DNA from: Bryobacteraceae bacterium
Lineage (GTDB): Bacteria; Acidobacteriota; Terriglobia; Bryobacterales; Bryobacteraceae
NCBI GenBank assembly: GCA_029975915.1
Contig: JARKOC010000371.1
Span: 179,646 to 243,645 of the forward strand
DNA: 64,000 nt
Direction of reading: 5' to 3'
The position numbers and the translations under genes were made by a program. The notes under the pieces were generated by a model. The model ran no database searches, was not told where the DNA came from, and saw nothing but the letters and a program-made list of their open reading frames with translations. Positions 8,691-17,265 of this stretch are shown piece after piece (the first letter of the stretch is position 1; each line of letters begins with the position of its first letter).

Positions 8691-9606
8691 TGGGATTCTC
8701 CAGCCGTATGGCCGCAAGGCCGCGGCCCGTCACTTTGGCTTTGAACTTCTTCCCCGAAACCGGGTTCGTCAGCACGATTGTTTGCCCCAAGCGTGCCGAG
8801 GTGTCAGCCTTGGTTTCCACGCTGATGGCGGCCTGACCCGAGGATGCCGCCACCAGAACGCGGTCACCGCGCTGGATCGCGGGTGGCATTGTCAAGAGAT
8901 GAGGCTGAATGACGCTGCCGGCCTTGATCATACGCCAACACTGTTTGCCTACCACCTCGGAAGGCGATTTCAGAACGGACGAGACGCCAGGAGAAGATCT
9001 GCGTGTGGACATCGAGATGTCCTCCGCGGTGATTACCTGGCCGGGCGCAATGTCGCGCGATGCCCGCAACTCGGAGACTTCCACACTGACTTCGACACGC
9101 ACCACAAGCGGCACCGATTGGCCGCCATTGACGCGCAGCCGGCCGCGCCAGTGTGTCTCCAGTTTTCCAGGATGAGGCGGGTGGAGTCCCGACATTGAGA
9201 ACTCCAACTCGCCAACTGGGAATTGGGTCTTTGGGTAGTCGAGCACCTCTAGCGTGAAGTCCACATGCCCGGCCCGTTTCAGGGCGGCCGACAGAGCGGC
9301 AACTATATCCTGGGGATCGAGACTCGTTCCTGCGCGTTCAACGCAGACGGGCGAGGTCAGTCTGGCTCGTATGGCATGCTTGGCCGTGATGCTCTGAATC
9401 ATCTCCGGAGCCAGCCAGCGAACCACTCCGAGCTTGGGCGAAAAGCCAATCACGGTGTCCGGGGGAATGCCTGACATCGCTGGAACGGCTCCGGCCAAGT
9501 GGCTTGCCAAAATGCGGTCGCCTTCAACCTTGACGCATTCCTGTCGGGCGGCGCCGTGCGCGAAAGCCAGCAATTGAACAGTGAGCAGAAGCCTCAAGGC
9601 AGCCAC
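8668..9606 (-). CDS. flgA: Flagellar basal body P-ring formation chaperone FlgA
   Basis: A 312-residue protein with a SAF domain (ASRDIAPGQVITAEDI) and the C-terminal chaperone part GDRVLVAASSGQAAISVE and LGQTIVLTNPVSGKKFKAKV. FlgA assists P-ring assembly in the periplasm. GTG at 9606, preceded by GAGGAT, gives a signal peptide VAALRLLLTVQLLAFAHGAA; an ATG at 9690 would add a stretch without signal character. It overlaps the preceding 55-codon ORF by 13 bases and the next gene flgH by 23. Confidence 0.88.
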   Translation of the reverse strand: MAALRLLLTVQLLAFAHGAARQECVKVEGDRILASHLAGAVPAMSGIPPDTVIGFSPKLGVVRWLAPEMIQSITAKHAIRARLTSPVCVERAGTSLDPQDIVAALSAALKRAGHVDFTLEVLDYPKTQFPVGELEFSMSGLHPPHPGKLETHWRGRLRVNGGQSVPLVVRVEVSVEVSELRASRDIAPGQVITAEDISMSTRRSSPGVSSVLKSPSEVVGKQCWRMIKAGSVIQPHLLTMPPAIQRGDRVLVAASSGQAAISVETKADTSARLGQTIVLTNPVSGKKFKAKVTGRGLAAIRLENPNDQTSPD

Positions 9607-9761
9607 CCCGCATCCTCGACCGGTTGAACAACTGACACTGCCCAGATGACCTGCGCTGCGCAAGTGGGCGCAGTCACCCAACTGAGCCATGATCGCCCCG
9701 CGTCAGGCAGACCCAGTAGCAGCGCAACCGGCAGGATCAAACGGAACCAGGCGGGTCTCAT
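9594..9761 (-). CDS. Small membrane or secreted protein in the flg operon (55 aa)
   Basis: An ATG preceded by GAGG at about 10 bases opens a 55-codon frame just 7 bases after the flgG stop, ending 13 bases inside flgA. The N-terminus FRLILPVALLLGLP is a signal or membrane segment; a second hydrophobic run contains VIWAVSVVQ. Tight placement and overlap with flgA argue that it is translated. I do not recognise a family. It could be a non-functional leader for flgA coupling. Confidence 0.5.
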   Translation of the reverse strand: MRPAWFRLILPVALLLGLPDAGRSWLSWVTAPTCAAQVIWAVSVVQPVEDAGWLP

Positions 9762-9768
9762 GGCGCGG

Positions 9769-10560
9769 CTACCTCGACATGTTGTTCACCTGACCATACA
9801 TTTCGTCGGCAGCTTTGACCACTTTCGAGTTGGCCTCATAGGCGCGCTGGCTGACGATCAGGTTGATGAATTCCTCGACTACGCTGACATTGGATTGTTC
9901 GACGTAGCCTTGCAGTAGGGTGCCCAGTCCTTCCTGCCCGCCGGGATTGCCTATCGTAGGTTCGCCGCTGGCATCGGTGGGCAAGAACATGTTGCGGCCG
10001 ATGCTGTTAAGCCCGGCCGGGTTGGCGAAATTGGCCAACTGGAGTTGGCCCGCCAATTGTGTGTTGGTCTGGCCCGGCAGGGTGTAGCTCACGGTGCCGT
10101 CCGCTGCGATCTGGATGCTCTGCGCCTCGGGCGGAATCGTGATTTGGGGCTCGAGCGGATCACCATCCGTGGTGACGACGTTGCCGTCCCGGTCCAGGTG
10201 GAACTGGCCCGTTCTCGTATAGGCGATTTCGCCGGTCGGCCGCCGGACTTGAAAGAACCCGCGTCCCTCGATAACGAGATCCAACGGATTCTCGGTAGCA
10301 CTGAAGCTGCCTTGCGCGAACGAAATCGCGTTCGATACGGTCCGGGTGCCCAAGCCGATCTGCAGCCCACTCGGCACGACTGTCTGTGAGCCGGCTGCCG
10401 AGCCTGGCTGGGTTACCGTCTGGTAGAGCAGGTCCTGAAACTGAGCGCGACGCATTTTGAAACCGACGGTGTTGGCATTGGCCAGGTTGTGGGCGATGTT
10501 GTCCACATTGGTTTGTTGAGCGTTCATGCCGCTGGCGGCGCTGAATAATGCTCGGATCAT
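9769..10560 (-). CDS. flgG: Flagellar distal rod protein FlgG
   Basis: A 263-residue protein of exactly the usual length. The N-terminal rod signature SAASGMNAQQTNVDNIAHNLANANTVGFK is split here as SAASGMNAQQTNVDNIAH and NLANANTVGFK; the C-terminal helix carries NVSVVEEFINLIVSQRAYE. FlgG forms the distal rod. It follows flgF after 40 bases, with GGAGATACCC before the ATG. Confidence 0.97.
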   Translation of the reverse strand: MIRALFSAASGMNAQQTNVDNIAHNLANANTVGFKMRRAQFQDLLYQTVTQPGSAAGSQTVVPSGLQIGLGTRTVSNAISFAQGSFSATENPLDLVIEGRGFFQVRRPTGEIAYTRTGQFHLDRDGNVVTTDGDPLEPQITIPPEAQSIQIAADGTVSYTLPGQTNTQLAGQLQLANFANPAGLNSIGRNMFLPTDASGEPTIGNPGGQEGLGTLLQGYVEQSNVSVVEEFINLIVSQRAYEANSKVVKAADEMYGQVNNMSR

Positions 10561-10600
10561 GGGTATCTCCTTTCGACGGCAGTGAAGACGCAGTGCCGCT

Positions 10601-11341
10601 TCATGAGTGGATTTTGGCTACCTCCTCCACCGCCCGGCGGTTCATGTCGCCGCCGATCTGGACCGCTTTTTGCAGCGTTTCGAACTGGCGCAGGATATTC
10701 ACGAGGCGGACGGCAGCTTCGGCGGGACCGATGTTGGACGCTTCAAGGTGGCCTTGCTTGACCTCCGCCACCGAGGGTTTGGTCGTCCCGGCCTGTCTCA
10801 GATCCAGCGACATGTAGACGCCTTCGCGGCGCGACAGGGCCGCCGGCTCGGCTGCATCAACGAGTCTCAACTGTCCCAGCGCGACGCCCGATTGCCGTAC
10901 GACGCCGGAAGAATCGATTTCGACCGGCAGAAGCGGATCGGCTTTAATCCGTCCCGGGTCGACGGTGGCGAATTCGTAACCCTCACGCGTGGTCAGCCGG
11001 CCCTCAGCGGAGACCATAAACTGGCCACCACGAGTCAGCAGCTGGCCCTGAGGTCCGTCCACGACGAAGAAGCCTCTGCCGCTCAGAGCGAGGTGAGAGG
11101 GGTCACGTGTGGCTTGAAGCGACCCCTGATTGAGGTCAATCCACTGCCGCTCCACAAGGGGAGAACGTACGCTGAGCCCAGTGGCTTCCTTGGCTGCTTC
11201 GGGGGAAATATAAAGGTTGTAGGACTCTCGATCGGCTTTGTACCCTGCCGTGGAAGTATTGGCGAGATTGTTTGAAAGCAAGTCAAGCGCCTCCATCCGG
11301 GATCGGAGCCCGGCAGCGGCGGAGATGGTGAGCGGATCCAT
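10601..11341 (-). CDS. flgF: Flagellar proximal rod protein FlgF
   Basis: A 246-residue rod/hook-family protein. The N-terminus has LDLLSNNLANTSTAGYKAD, a central SGRGFFVVDGPQGQLLTRGG and a C-terminal EASNIGPAEAAVRLVNILRQFE, which lacks the SQRAYE seen in FlgG. That and its position before flgG support FlgF. ATG at 11341 is selected because it starts just before the conserved helix; longer in-frame extensions have no signal or homology. It is the first gene of the leftward operon. Confidence 0.9.
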   Translation of the reverse strand: MDPLTISAAAGLRSRMEALDLLSNNLANTSTAGYKADRESYNLYISPEAAKEATGLSVRSPLVERQWIDLNQGSLQATRDPSHLALSGRGFFVVDGPQGQLLTRGGQFMVSAEGRLTTREGYEFATVDPGRIKADPLLPVEIDSSGVVRQSGVALGQLRLVDAAEPAALSRREGVYMSLDLRQAGTTKPSVAEVKQGHLEASNIGPAEAAVRLVNILRQFETLQKAVQIGGDMNRRAVEEVAKIHS

Positions 11342-11561
11342 GACAGGTCTTCCCAGTGAGGGTGAAGCAATCCACAGACCAATCTTCAAGCTGTTGTTAA
11401 CAGGGCCTCTGCGATGCCTGATCCCGCTTTGGGACGCCAAAGCCGAACAGCCATGTGCCAATCCGGAACCGGAAGCTTGAACCGGCTCGCCATCTGTCTC
11501 CTAACCATCTCAAAAGACTAGCGATCGATCCATTGGCCACCGAACTGCACAGGCTGAAGTC
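11342..11561. promoter_or_regulatory. Divergent flagellar promoter region
   Basis: The 220 bases between flgF (leftward) and fliK (rightward) must hold promoters for both flagellar operons. I could not find a convincing sigma-28 or sigma-54 site. TTGGCAC near 11457 on the minus strand matches a -24 element but its -12 GC is missing. Confidence 0.4.
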
Positions 11562-13331
11562 GTGCAACCTGGCCTGCTCACAGCTATTCAAACTCCCACG
11601 GACAACGGCTTGGCCGGAGATTTGCTCGCCTCGTGTGAAGATGTCAGCCCGGACGTCAGCCCATCATTCCTGCCAGAGATGGAGACTGCGCTATCGAGTC
11701 GAATTGTGAATGCCTCGATAGGAGGTGTCGAGGGGAATGACACGTCCAGCATTAGCATGAACCTTTGGACTCGCTTGAAGGTCAGTTTGGCGCCGCGGCG
11801 ACCAAGCATGATTCAACTGGCTCTTGGCCGTGCGGCACTGGCCCAACTGGCAATCCCGCTTGCCGAGCAGGTTCAGATCTCAGCAGAAGGCGCGGAAGCG
11901 TCTCTGGAGGAATCGAGCGCCGGAGAGATCATGCCAGACTCAGCAATGGCAAACCGGGCGTGGCGGGCCACGAAGTTGGGGTCAAGTGAACAAGACGAGC
12001 AGAACGGAGATGGCAGCGATTCAGGTTTGGCTTCCGTGGGCATTGCGCCGGGCGGGGATCCAAGTCGAAATAGGTCCATATCCGTTCTGTCTGAAGGATT
12101 CGACTTCGCCTTCCCTGATGCTGTACCGACGTCAACCACCGGCGACTATCAATCAAACGAGGAAAGTGCGCCGGTGGGGATACCTTTGTCAGGACCGGAG
12201 TCACCCATCGGGACTGGAGACCGGCTGAATCTCAGCACTGGCCAGAAGGTCCGGATCGCGATTCCAGGTCCACCTGCTGACGCCATGATGGGTTCAGGGA
12301 ACCCGGCGGGGGGCGTGGTCGCGAAGGAGCCGGCTCTCAATGACGCGTTCGTGGCCCGTCGAGTGATGTCAGCCGCGGCAGCCGCATTTCTTCGTGCAGC
12401 CTCCGGAACAGACGCCAAAATCGACCATGTGCCGGCAGAGACAGGCAGCACGATCGAACTGAATGGCGAGCAGCACGACTGGAGTCCGATCTCGTTCGAA
12501 GCAATAGTCCGTGCAGGCACGGGAAGCCGGAAAAGCGATGGGCCGGCTGGACTGCCCGAGACGCCGTATGGCGTTGCCAATTCGGGCGGCAGGGGTCCAG
12601 CGAGCAAACGACCATCGGAGCCAGGCAGGGCCATAGGGGACGGCGGAAGGGATTGGGACAGGGACTTCCGGCGAGAACTGAAGGTGGCGGGCCAGACGGA
12701 GACCGCCAGCGCAGAAATGGGTGTCGGGCGCGAGGCTGCCTCCGATTTCATACAGTCCGTAATGCCTGGCCCGGCCCGAGAAGCGGAGCGTCATCAGACG
12801 TTCGAATCATCAGGGCCGGCCGGGTCCGCCGGCGGTTCTCTGAATGCGAGTGACAGCGTCCAGCTTGAGGAGGGAGCGGTTGAACAGCCAGCCCGGGCCG
12901 AATTGCCGTTCGCGGACGCCGACAATGCAGAAGCGGCCTCCCCGGTACGCGAACTTGATGTCAAAGTGCAAGCGACCGGCGGTAGTGCCGTGCACCTTCG
13001 ATTCAATGCACGAAACGGCGAGGTGCATCTTACCGCACGGACAGCCGATGCCGAGTTGAGCCGAGAACTGGCGCTCGGGTTGCCTCACCTGAAACGGCGG
13101 CTTCTTGACGCCGGGATGCAGGCTGACTTATGGCCACAACCCGATCAGATCAACCAGGTTGAGAACAAGTCAGAACTGGAAACGCGCGCCGAAGGCGATT
13201 CAGGGCGCGGCGATAGGTCTCATGCCGAGCAGGATGGGAGGCAGCACTCCAGTGGCGGCAGAGATAGGGCCAAGTGGTCGGACCTGATAGAGGATTCGTT
13301 GGATGGGGAAGGAAAAGGAGGAATTCGATGA
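11562..13331 (+). CDS. fliK: Flagellar hook-length control protein FliK
   Basis: A 589-residue protein with a long, poorly conserved, Ser/Gly/Glu-rich N-terminal ruler part and a compact C-terminal domain near residues 470-540: VHLRFNARNGEVHLTARTAD and ELALGLPHLKRRLLDAGM, typical of the FliK switch domain that changes export specificity when the hook reaches length. The tail is charged. The start is uncertain: GTG at 11562 has no good ribosome site and the true start may be downstream. The stop overlaps the flgD start as ATGA. Confidence 0.82.
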   Translation: MQPGLLTAIQTPTDNGLAGDLLASCEDVSPDVSPSFLPEMETALSSRIVNASIGGVEGNDTSSISMNLWTRLKVSLAPRRPSMIQLALGRAALAQLAIPLAEQVQISAEGAEASLEESSAGEIMPDSAMANRAWRATKLGSSEQDEQNGDGSDSGLASVGIAPGGDPSRNRSISVLSEGFDFAFPDAVPTSTTGDYQSNEESAPVGIPLSGPESPIGTGDRLNLSTGQKVRIAIPGPPADAMMGSGNPAGGVVAKEPALNDAFVARRVMSAAAAAFLRAASGTDAKIDHVPAETGSTIELNGEQHDWSPISFEAIVRAGTGSRKSDGPAGLPETPYGVANSGGRGPASKRPSEPGRAIGDGGRDWDRDFRRELKVAGQTETASAEMGVGREAASDFIQSVMPGPAREAERHQTFESSGPAGSAGGSLNASDSVQLEEGAVEQPARAELPFADADNAEAASPVRELDVKVQATGGSAVHLRFNARNGEVHLTARTADAELSRELALGLPHLKRRLLDAGMQADLWPQPDQINQVENKSELETRAEGDSGRGDRSHAEQDGRQHSSGGRDRAKWSDLIEDSLDGEGKGGIR

Positions 13332-13606
13332 GCAGCACGAGCGGCGTGAGTGGCGCGAGTTCGGGGGCCGCAATGCAAGACGTGGCTTCGACCACGAACC
13401 GCATCGCAAACCAGGACATCTTCATGCAACTCCTGGTGGCTCAATTGAAGTACCAGAACCCCATGAATCCGGCAGATGGCATCGAATTCATGACTCAACT
13501 GACTCAGTTCAGCCAGCTTGAACAGACTGTCTCTATCCGCAAAGAGATGGAATCGTTGACGGATATGGTCTCGACGATGATCGGCCAGGCATCGGGACGG
13601 CCCTAG
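13328..13606 (+). CDS. flgD: Hook-capping protein FlgD, short form
   Basis: A 92-residue protein containing the diagnostic FlgD N-terminal block: IFMQLLVAQLKYQNPMNPAD and IEFMTQLTQFSQLEQ. FlgD caps the growing hook and guides FlgE assembly. Classical FlgD is about 220 residues and carries Tudor/Fn3-like domains after this block; here the protein ends after one more helix. GGAGGAATTCG before the ATG is a strong ribosome site, and the start overlaps the fliK stop. The shortening is clean and not a visible frameshift. Confidence 0.9.
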   Translation: MSSTSGVSGASSGAAMQDVASTTNRIANQDIFMQLLVAQLKYQNPMNPADGIEFMTQLTQFSQLEQTVSIRKEMESLTDMVSTMIGQASGRP

Positions 13607-13636
13607 GCGGCCGATGACGGGAGATAAGGAGAAAGC

Positions 13637-14884
13637 ATGTTTACATCATTTTCAACGGCCCTGTCAGCGCTGGGAGCGCACACGACCGCCGTGGATGTGG
13701 TTGGCAATAACCTCGCCAACTTGAACACGGCGGGATACAAGGCAAGTGTCGTTGCATTCAGCGATCTGGTCACCCAATCGCTGGGCGCCGGTCTCGGCAC
13801 GACACAAGTTGGTTTTGGCGTTGCCCGCCCGACCACCATCCGGCAGTTCTCGCAGGGGGCGATTCAGGCATCGAGCGGACCGCTGGATATAGCCATTCAG
13901 GGGGACGGCTTCCTGGTGGTACGCGATCCGAACACAGGAGCGCAGTTGTACACGCGCGGGGGTAACTTGCAGGTGAACAAAGAGGGACAGCTCGTGACCG
14001 CCACCGGATTCCTGGTGCAAGGTTGGAATTCCGTTGCAGGCGCACTGGACACGACCCAGCCGGCCACGGGGGTAATCGTGCCTGTCGGATCACTGAGAAC
14101 GCCTGAAGCGACGAAAAATATCTCCTTCGACCTGAACCTCGACGCGGCTGGCACCACCGGGCCACCCGCGACCACTTTCTCCACCTCAATTGAAGTTTAC
14201 GACTCGCTCGGAGTATCACACGTTATCTCGGTTCAGTTCGCCAAGACTGCTACGCCGGGAGAGTGGACATATTCTATGAGCATCCCCGACGCCGATGTGT
14301 CGTCTCCAATTGCACCGGTGACGGGCAGCATCCAGTTTGACTCGAACGGCGTGTTGAGCTCACCCGACGCGCTGGCGCCCCCCCCTTCGATTACCGCGAC
14401 GGGATTGAACAGCGGCGCCGCCGATCTCACAATCAACTGGAATCTCTGGAATGGCGTGGCGCCTCGGTTGACCCAATATTCTCAACCTTCGGCAGTGGCC
14501 GCCAACGCACAAGACGGATTCGCCGCGTCGCAATTGACAACCGTGGCCATCGGAGACGGGGGCGTGGTGCTGGCGCAATACTCCAATGGCCAGCAGGTGG
14601 CCGTCGGGCAACTGGCCATGGCCTCGATCCGGAATCCTGAGTCGATGATCGCCGTGGGCAACAACAACTTTCAACTGAGCGCCAGGTCGGCGCTGCCAGC
14701 GATTGGGGTGGCAGGGACCGGAGGCCGTGGGGAGATTTTGGGAGGATCGGTTGAATTTTCCACTGTTGACATCGCGAAGGAGTTCACCAACCTTATCGTG
14801 CTTCAACGCGGCTACCAGGCAAACGCTCGTGTAGTCACCGCGGTGGACGAGATCAGCCAGGAAACTATCAACCTGAAGCGGTAA
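13637..14884 (+). CDS. flgE: Flagellar hook protein FlgE
   Basis: A 415-residue hook protein. The N-terminus VDVVGNNLANLNTAGYKAS and the C-terminus EFTNLIVLQRGYQANARVV are the hook/rod family helices; the middle contains a FlgE D2-like region with YDSLGVSHVISVQF. GATAAGGAGAAAGC gives a good ribosome site. It forms the universal-joint hook; its length is set by FliK encoded just upstream. Confidence 0.95.
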   Translation: MFTSFSTALSALGAHTTAVDVVGNNLANLNTAGYKASVVAFSDLVTQSLGAGLGTTQVGFGVARPTTIRQFSQGAIQASSGPLDIAIQGDGFLVVRDPNTGAQLYTRGGNLQVNKEGQLVTATGFLVQGWNSVAGALDTTQPATGVIVPVGSLRTPEATKNISFDLNLDAAGTTGPPATTFSTSIEVYDSLGVSHVISVQFAKTATPGEWTYSMSIPDADVSSPIAPVTGSIQFDSNGVLSSPDALAPPPSITATGLNSGAADLTINWNLWNGVAPRLTQYSQPSAVAANAQDGFAASQLTTVAIGDGGVVLAQYSNGQQVAVGQLAMASIRNPESMIAVGNNNFQLSARSALPAIGVAGTGGRGEILGGSVEFSTVDIAKEFTNLIVLQRGYQANARVVTAVDEISQETINLKR

Positions 14885-14903
14885 CGCGGAGAACAAACGA
14901 GCC

Positions 14904-15179
14904 ATGTCCTCGGCAATGATTCTCGCGGCGCCACACATTCCGCCAGAAATCCGGCCATTGGCGGATGTGGACCTCGACGTCGAGGTCGAACTCGACCGGC
15001 GCGTGATGACAGTCCGTGAGATTCTCGACCTCGACACTGGCAGTGTGATTCGAATGAACCGTTCGGCCGGCGAGAACATCAACATCGCGATCGGCGGATC
15101 GGTTGTAGGCTTTGGCGAGATCGTGATCATAGAAGACACCATGGGCATCCGCATCACTGACTTCAACATCGAGGAGTGA
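14904..15179 (+). CDS. fliN: Flagellar motor switch protein FliN
   Basis: A 91-residue SpoA-domain protein. DVDLDVEVELDRRVMTVREI, LDTGSVIRMNRSAGENINI and GFGEIVIIEDTMGIRITDF are typical FliN. It forms the lower C-ring that binds the export apparatus and CheY-P. A second, longer SpoA protein is encoded at 22423. It is separated from fliO by one base. Confidence 0.92.
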   Translation: MSSAMILAAPHIPPEIRPLADVDLDVEVELDRRVMTVREILDLDTGSVIRMNRSAGENINIAIGGSVVGFGEIVIIEDTMGIRITDFNIEE

Positions 15180-15180
15180 A

Positions 15181-15489
15181 ATGCACTGGACCGAACAAAT
15201 GCTGGCGATTGGCTTCGTCTTCCTTCTCCTGGGTGCGGCCGTGTGGGCGCTGAACAGGAGACGCGGCGGATTCGTTTGGCCAGGAATCGGCAGGAACGCG
15301 GCAGGCCAGCAATTGCTCCGCTGCCTGGCGCGGATACCGCTTTCTTCTCAGCACGTCTTGCACTTGGTGAAAGTGGGGAATCAGACAGTTCTCATCACAA
15401 CCTACCCCGGTGGAGTAGTTATGGATTCCACGGTCTCCACTTTCCGTGTTTCCCTCGACCGCGAGCTGCGGCAGGAGCAAGGCGAATGA
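15181..15489 (+). CDS. fliO: Flagellar biosynthesis protein FliO
   Basis: A 102-residue protein with one N-terminal membrane helix (MLAIGFVFLLLGAAVWAL) and a cytoplasmic domain with LHLVKVGNQTVLITTYPGGV. FliO is poorly conserved; length, topology and position between fliN and fliP support the call. It helps FliP ring assembly in the export gate. Its stop overlaps the fliP start as ATGA. Confidence 0.85.
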   Translation: MHWTEQMLAIGFVFLLLGAAVWALNRRRGGFVWPGIGRNAAGQQLLRCLARIPLSSQHVLHLVKVGNQTVLITTYPGGVVMDSTVSTFRVSLDRELRQEQGE

Positions 15490-16205
15490 GGGCAGTCGCA
15501 GCAATGGCGTTCTTGATAGGCTCACCTGCACTCGCCGCGCCGCAACCAGCAGGTTTGGGCCTGCCACTGCAAGGAACCGCGCCAACTGCGGCGATGCAAA
15601 TCGTCCTGCTGCTCACTGCGCTGACCTTTCTTCCGGCGCTGATCGTTTCTCTGACTCCATTCCTCAGGATTACCATCGTTCTGCACTTCCTACGCCAGGC
15701 CCTTGGCACCCAAACCGCGCCCTCTAACCAAGTACTGCTCGGCCTTTCCCTATTCTTGTCATTCCTGATCATGCAGCCCGTCGTCGCGGAGTCCTACCAG
15801 AGCGGGTGGGAACCATTCGACAAAGGGAGGATCAGTGGCGCTGAAGCTTGGGACCAGGGCAGCCGCCCGATCAAGCGCTTCTTGCTCAAGTTCGCCCGCG
15901 AGAAAGACATCGCCTTGATGGTCGACATTTCGAAGTCGCCGGCGCCGAGAAAGCCCGAGGAACTCGATTTGAAAGTACTGGCCCCGGCTTACGTGCTCTC
16001 GGAACTCAGGGCCGGGTTTCAAATCGGTGCTGTCGTGTTTCTCCCGTTCCTCGTGATCGATCTCGTCGTCGCAAGCGTGACACTGTCGATCGGCATGGTG
16101 CAGTTGCCGCCTGTCATGATCTCGGCCCCATTTAAGATTCTTCTTTTCGTTCTGGTCGATGGCTGGAATCTGGTTGTGGGGTCGTTGATGCGGAGTTTCG
16201 CCTAG
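15486..16205 (+). CDS. fliP: Flagellar export gate protein FliP
   Basis: A 239-residue membrane protein with a cleavable-type N-terminus and family motifs LIVSLTPFLRITIVLHFLRQ, LGTQTAPSNQVLLGLSLF, LKVLAPAYVLSELRAGFQIG and FLVIDLVVASVTLSIGM. ATG at 15486 overlaps the fliO stop and starts the signal sequence. FliP, FliQ and FliR form the type III export gate core. Confidence 0.96.
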   Translation: MRAVAAMAFLIGSPALAAPQPAGLGLPLQGTAPTAAMQIVLLLTALTFLPALIVSLTPFLRITIVLHFLRQALGTQTAPSNQVLLGLSLFLSFLIMQPVVAESYQSGWEPFDKGRISGAEAWDQGSRPIKRFLLKFAREKDIALMVDISKSPAPRKPEELDLKVLAPAYVLSELRAGFQIGAVVFLPFLVIDLVVASVTLSIGMVQLPPVMISAPFKILLFVLVDGWNLVVGSLMRSFA

Positions 16206-16217
16206 GGGGGTTCCAGG

Positions 16218-16487
16218 ATGAACCAACAAGTCGCCACAGAACTGATCCGCGAAGCATTGATAAACACGTTCTGGCTCTGCTTGCCGCTTCTGGCAGTCGG
16301 GTTTGCGGCCGGCATCCTGATCAGCCTGCTCCAGATTGTCACCTCGGTGCAGGATCCGGCCTTCGGCAGCGTTCCGAGGCTGGCCGCCTTCTTGGGCGCA
16401 CTTGTTGTGTTCTTGCCCTGGATGCTCATGCGGATGTGCACCTACGCCTCGGGGCTGCTGGGAGACTTTGGCCGCTATGCAAGGTGA
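16218..16487 (+). CDS. fliQ: Flagellar export gate protein FliQ
   Basis: An 89-residue, two-helix membrane protein of standard FliQ size. ALINTFWLCLPLLAVGFAAG, LLQIVTSVQDPAF and VVFLPWMLMRMCTY match the family. GGGGGGTTCCAGG precedes the ATG. It overlaps fliR by 11 bases. Confidence 0.95.
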   Translation: MNQQVATELIREALINTFWLCLPLLAVGFAAGILISLLQIVTSVQDPAFGSVPRLAAFLGALVVFLPWMLMRMCTYASGLLGDFGRYAR

Positions 16488-17265
16488 ACTCGCCTTCGGA
16501 TCCGCACACCTGAGTTGGAACCTTCTAGGTGGGTTTCTGCTCACACTGACTCGACTGGGCCTAGCGCTGTCGTTTGTTCCAATGCCAGGGCTGAAGTCCG
16601 CGCCGGACATAGCTCGAATCACGTTGACGCTTTCTCTGACGGCCATGATTGCCATTGGCTTGCCGCAGAGCGCGGCGCTTCCCAGCACTCCACTCTCTTT
16701 TGCGGCTGCCATGGCCGGCGAGGCGCTCTACGGGCTGGCCGTCGGCGTGCTGGTAGCGATTCTCGGCGAAGTGATGACGTTTGCCATGCAGGCATTCGCC
16801 ATGCAGGCAGGCTACTCCTACGCATCCAGCATCGACCCTAACAGCGAGGCCGACAGCGGCATACTGCTCGTATTTGCGCTCCTCTGCGGCAACGTCCTGT
16901 TTTTCGTGTTCGGCGGCCACCGGTTAGTGGTCCGCGCATTCGCCCGGAGCCTGGAGATCTGGCCGGCAGGTGGTGGGGCAGCGCACTTGGCCTGGGCAGA
17001 GACGGTCATCCGGCTGGCGTCATCGATATTTGAACTCTCTTTGCGGCTGGCGCTTCCGGTCGCCGGGATCCTGCTTCTCTCGGAAATCGCGCTGGGTGTG
17101 GTGAGCCGCCTCCAATCCCAACTTCAACTTCTCTCGCTTTCATTTCCCGTGAAGATGCTCGGCACGCTGGCTGTGCTGTCGGCTCTGGCTCCGGTCTGGG
17201 TGGCGATCTATCAACGAGCATTCTCCCGCTTTGGGAGTGCTTTGGAAACGATGCTGAGGTACTGA
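16477..17265 (+). CDS. fliR: Flagellar export gate protein FliR
   Basis: A 262-residue multi-helix membrane protein. LTLTRLGLALSFVPMPG, EALYGLAVGVLVAILGEVM and FSLRLALP-like LSLRLALPVAGILLLSEIAL are FliR features. ATG at 16477 lies inside fliQ; an earlier in-frame start would extend into fliQ without homology. Its last base is the first base of flhB. Confidence 0.95.
   Translation: MQGELAFGSAHLSWNLLGGFLLTLTRLGLALSFVPMPGLKSAPDIARITLTLSLTAMIAIGLPQSAALPSTPLSFAAAMAGEALYGLAVGVLVAILGEVMTFAMQAFAMQAGYSYASSIDPNSEADSGILLVFALLCGNVLFFVFGGHRLVVRAFARSLEIWPAGGGAAHLAWAETVIRLASSIFELSLRLALPVAGILLLSEIALGVVSRLQSQLQLLSLSFPVKMLGTLAVLSALAPVWVAIYQRAFSRFGSALETMLRY

Noticed and set aside
11441..11463. Sigma-54 promoter candidate before flgF (minus strand TTGGCAC)
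   Set aside because: The -24 box fits but the -12 GC at the right spacing is absent.
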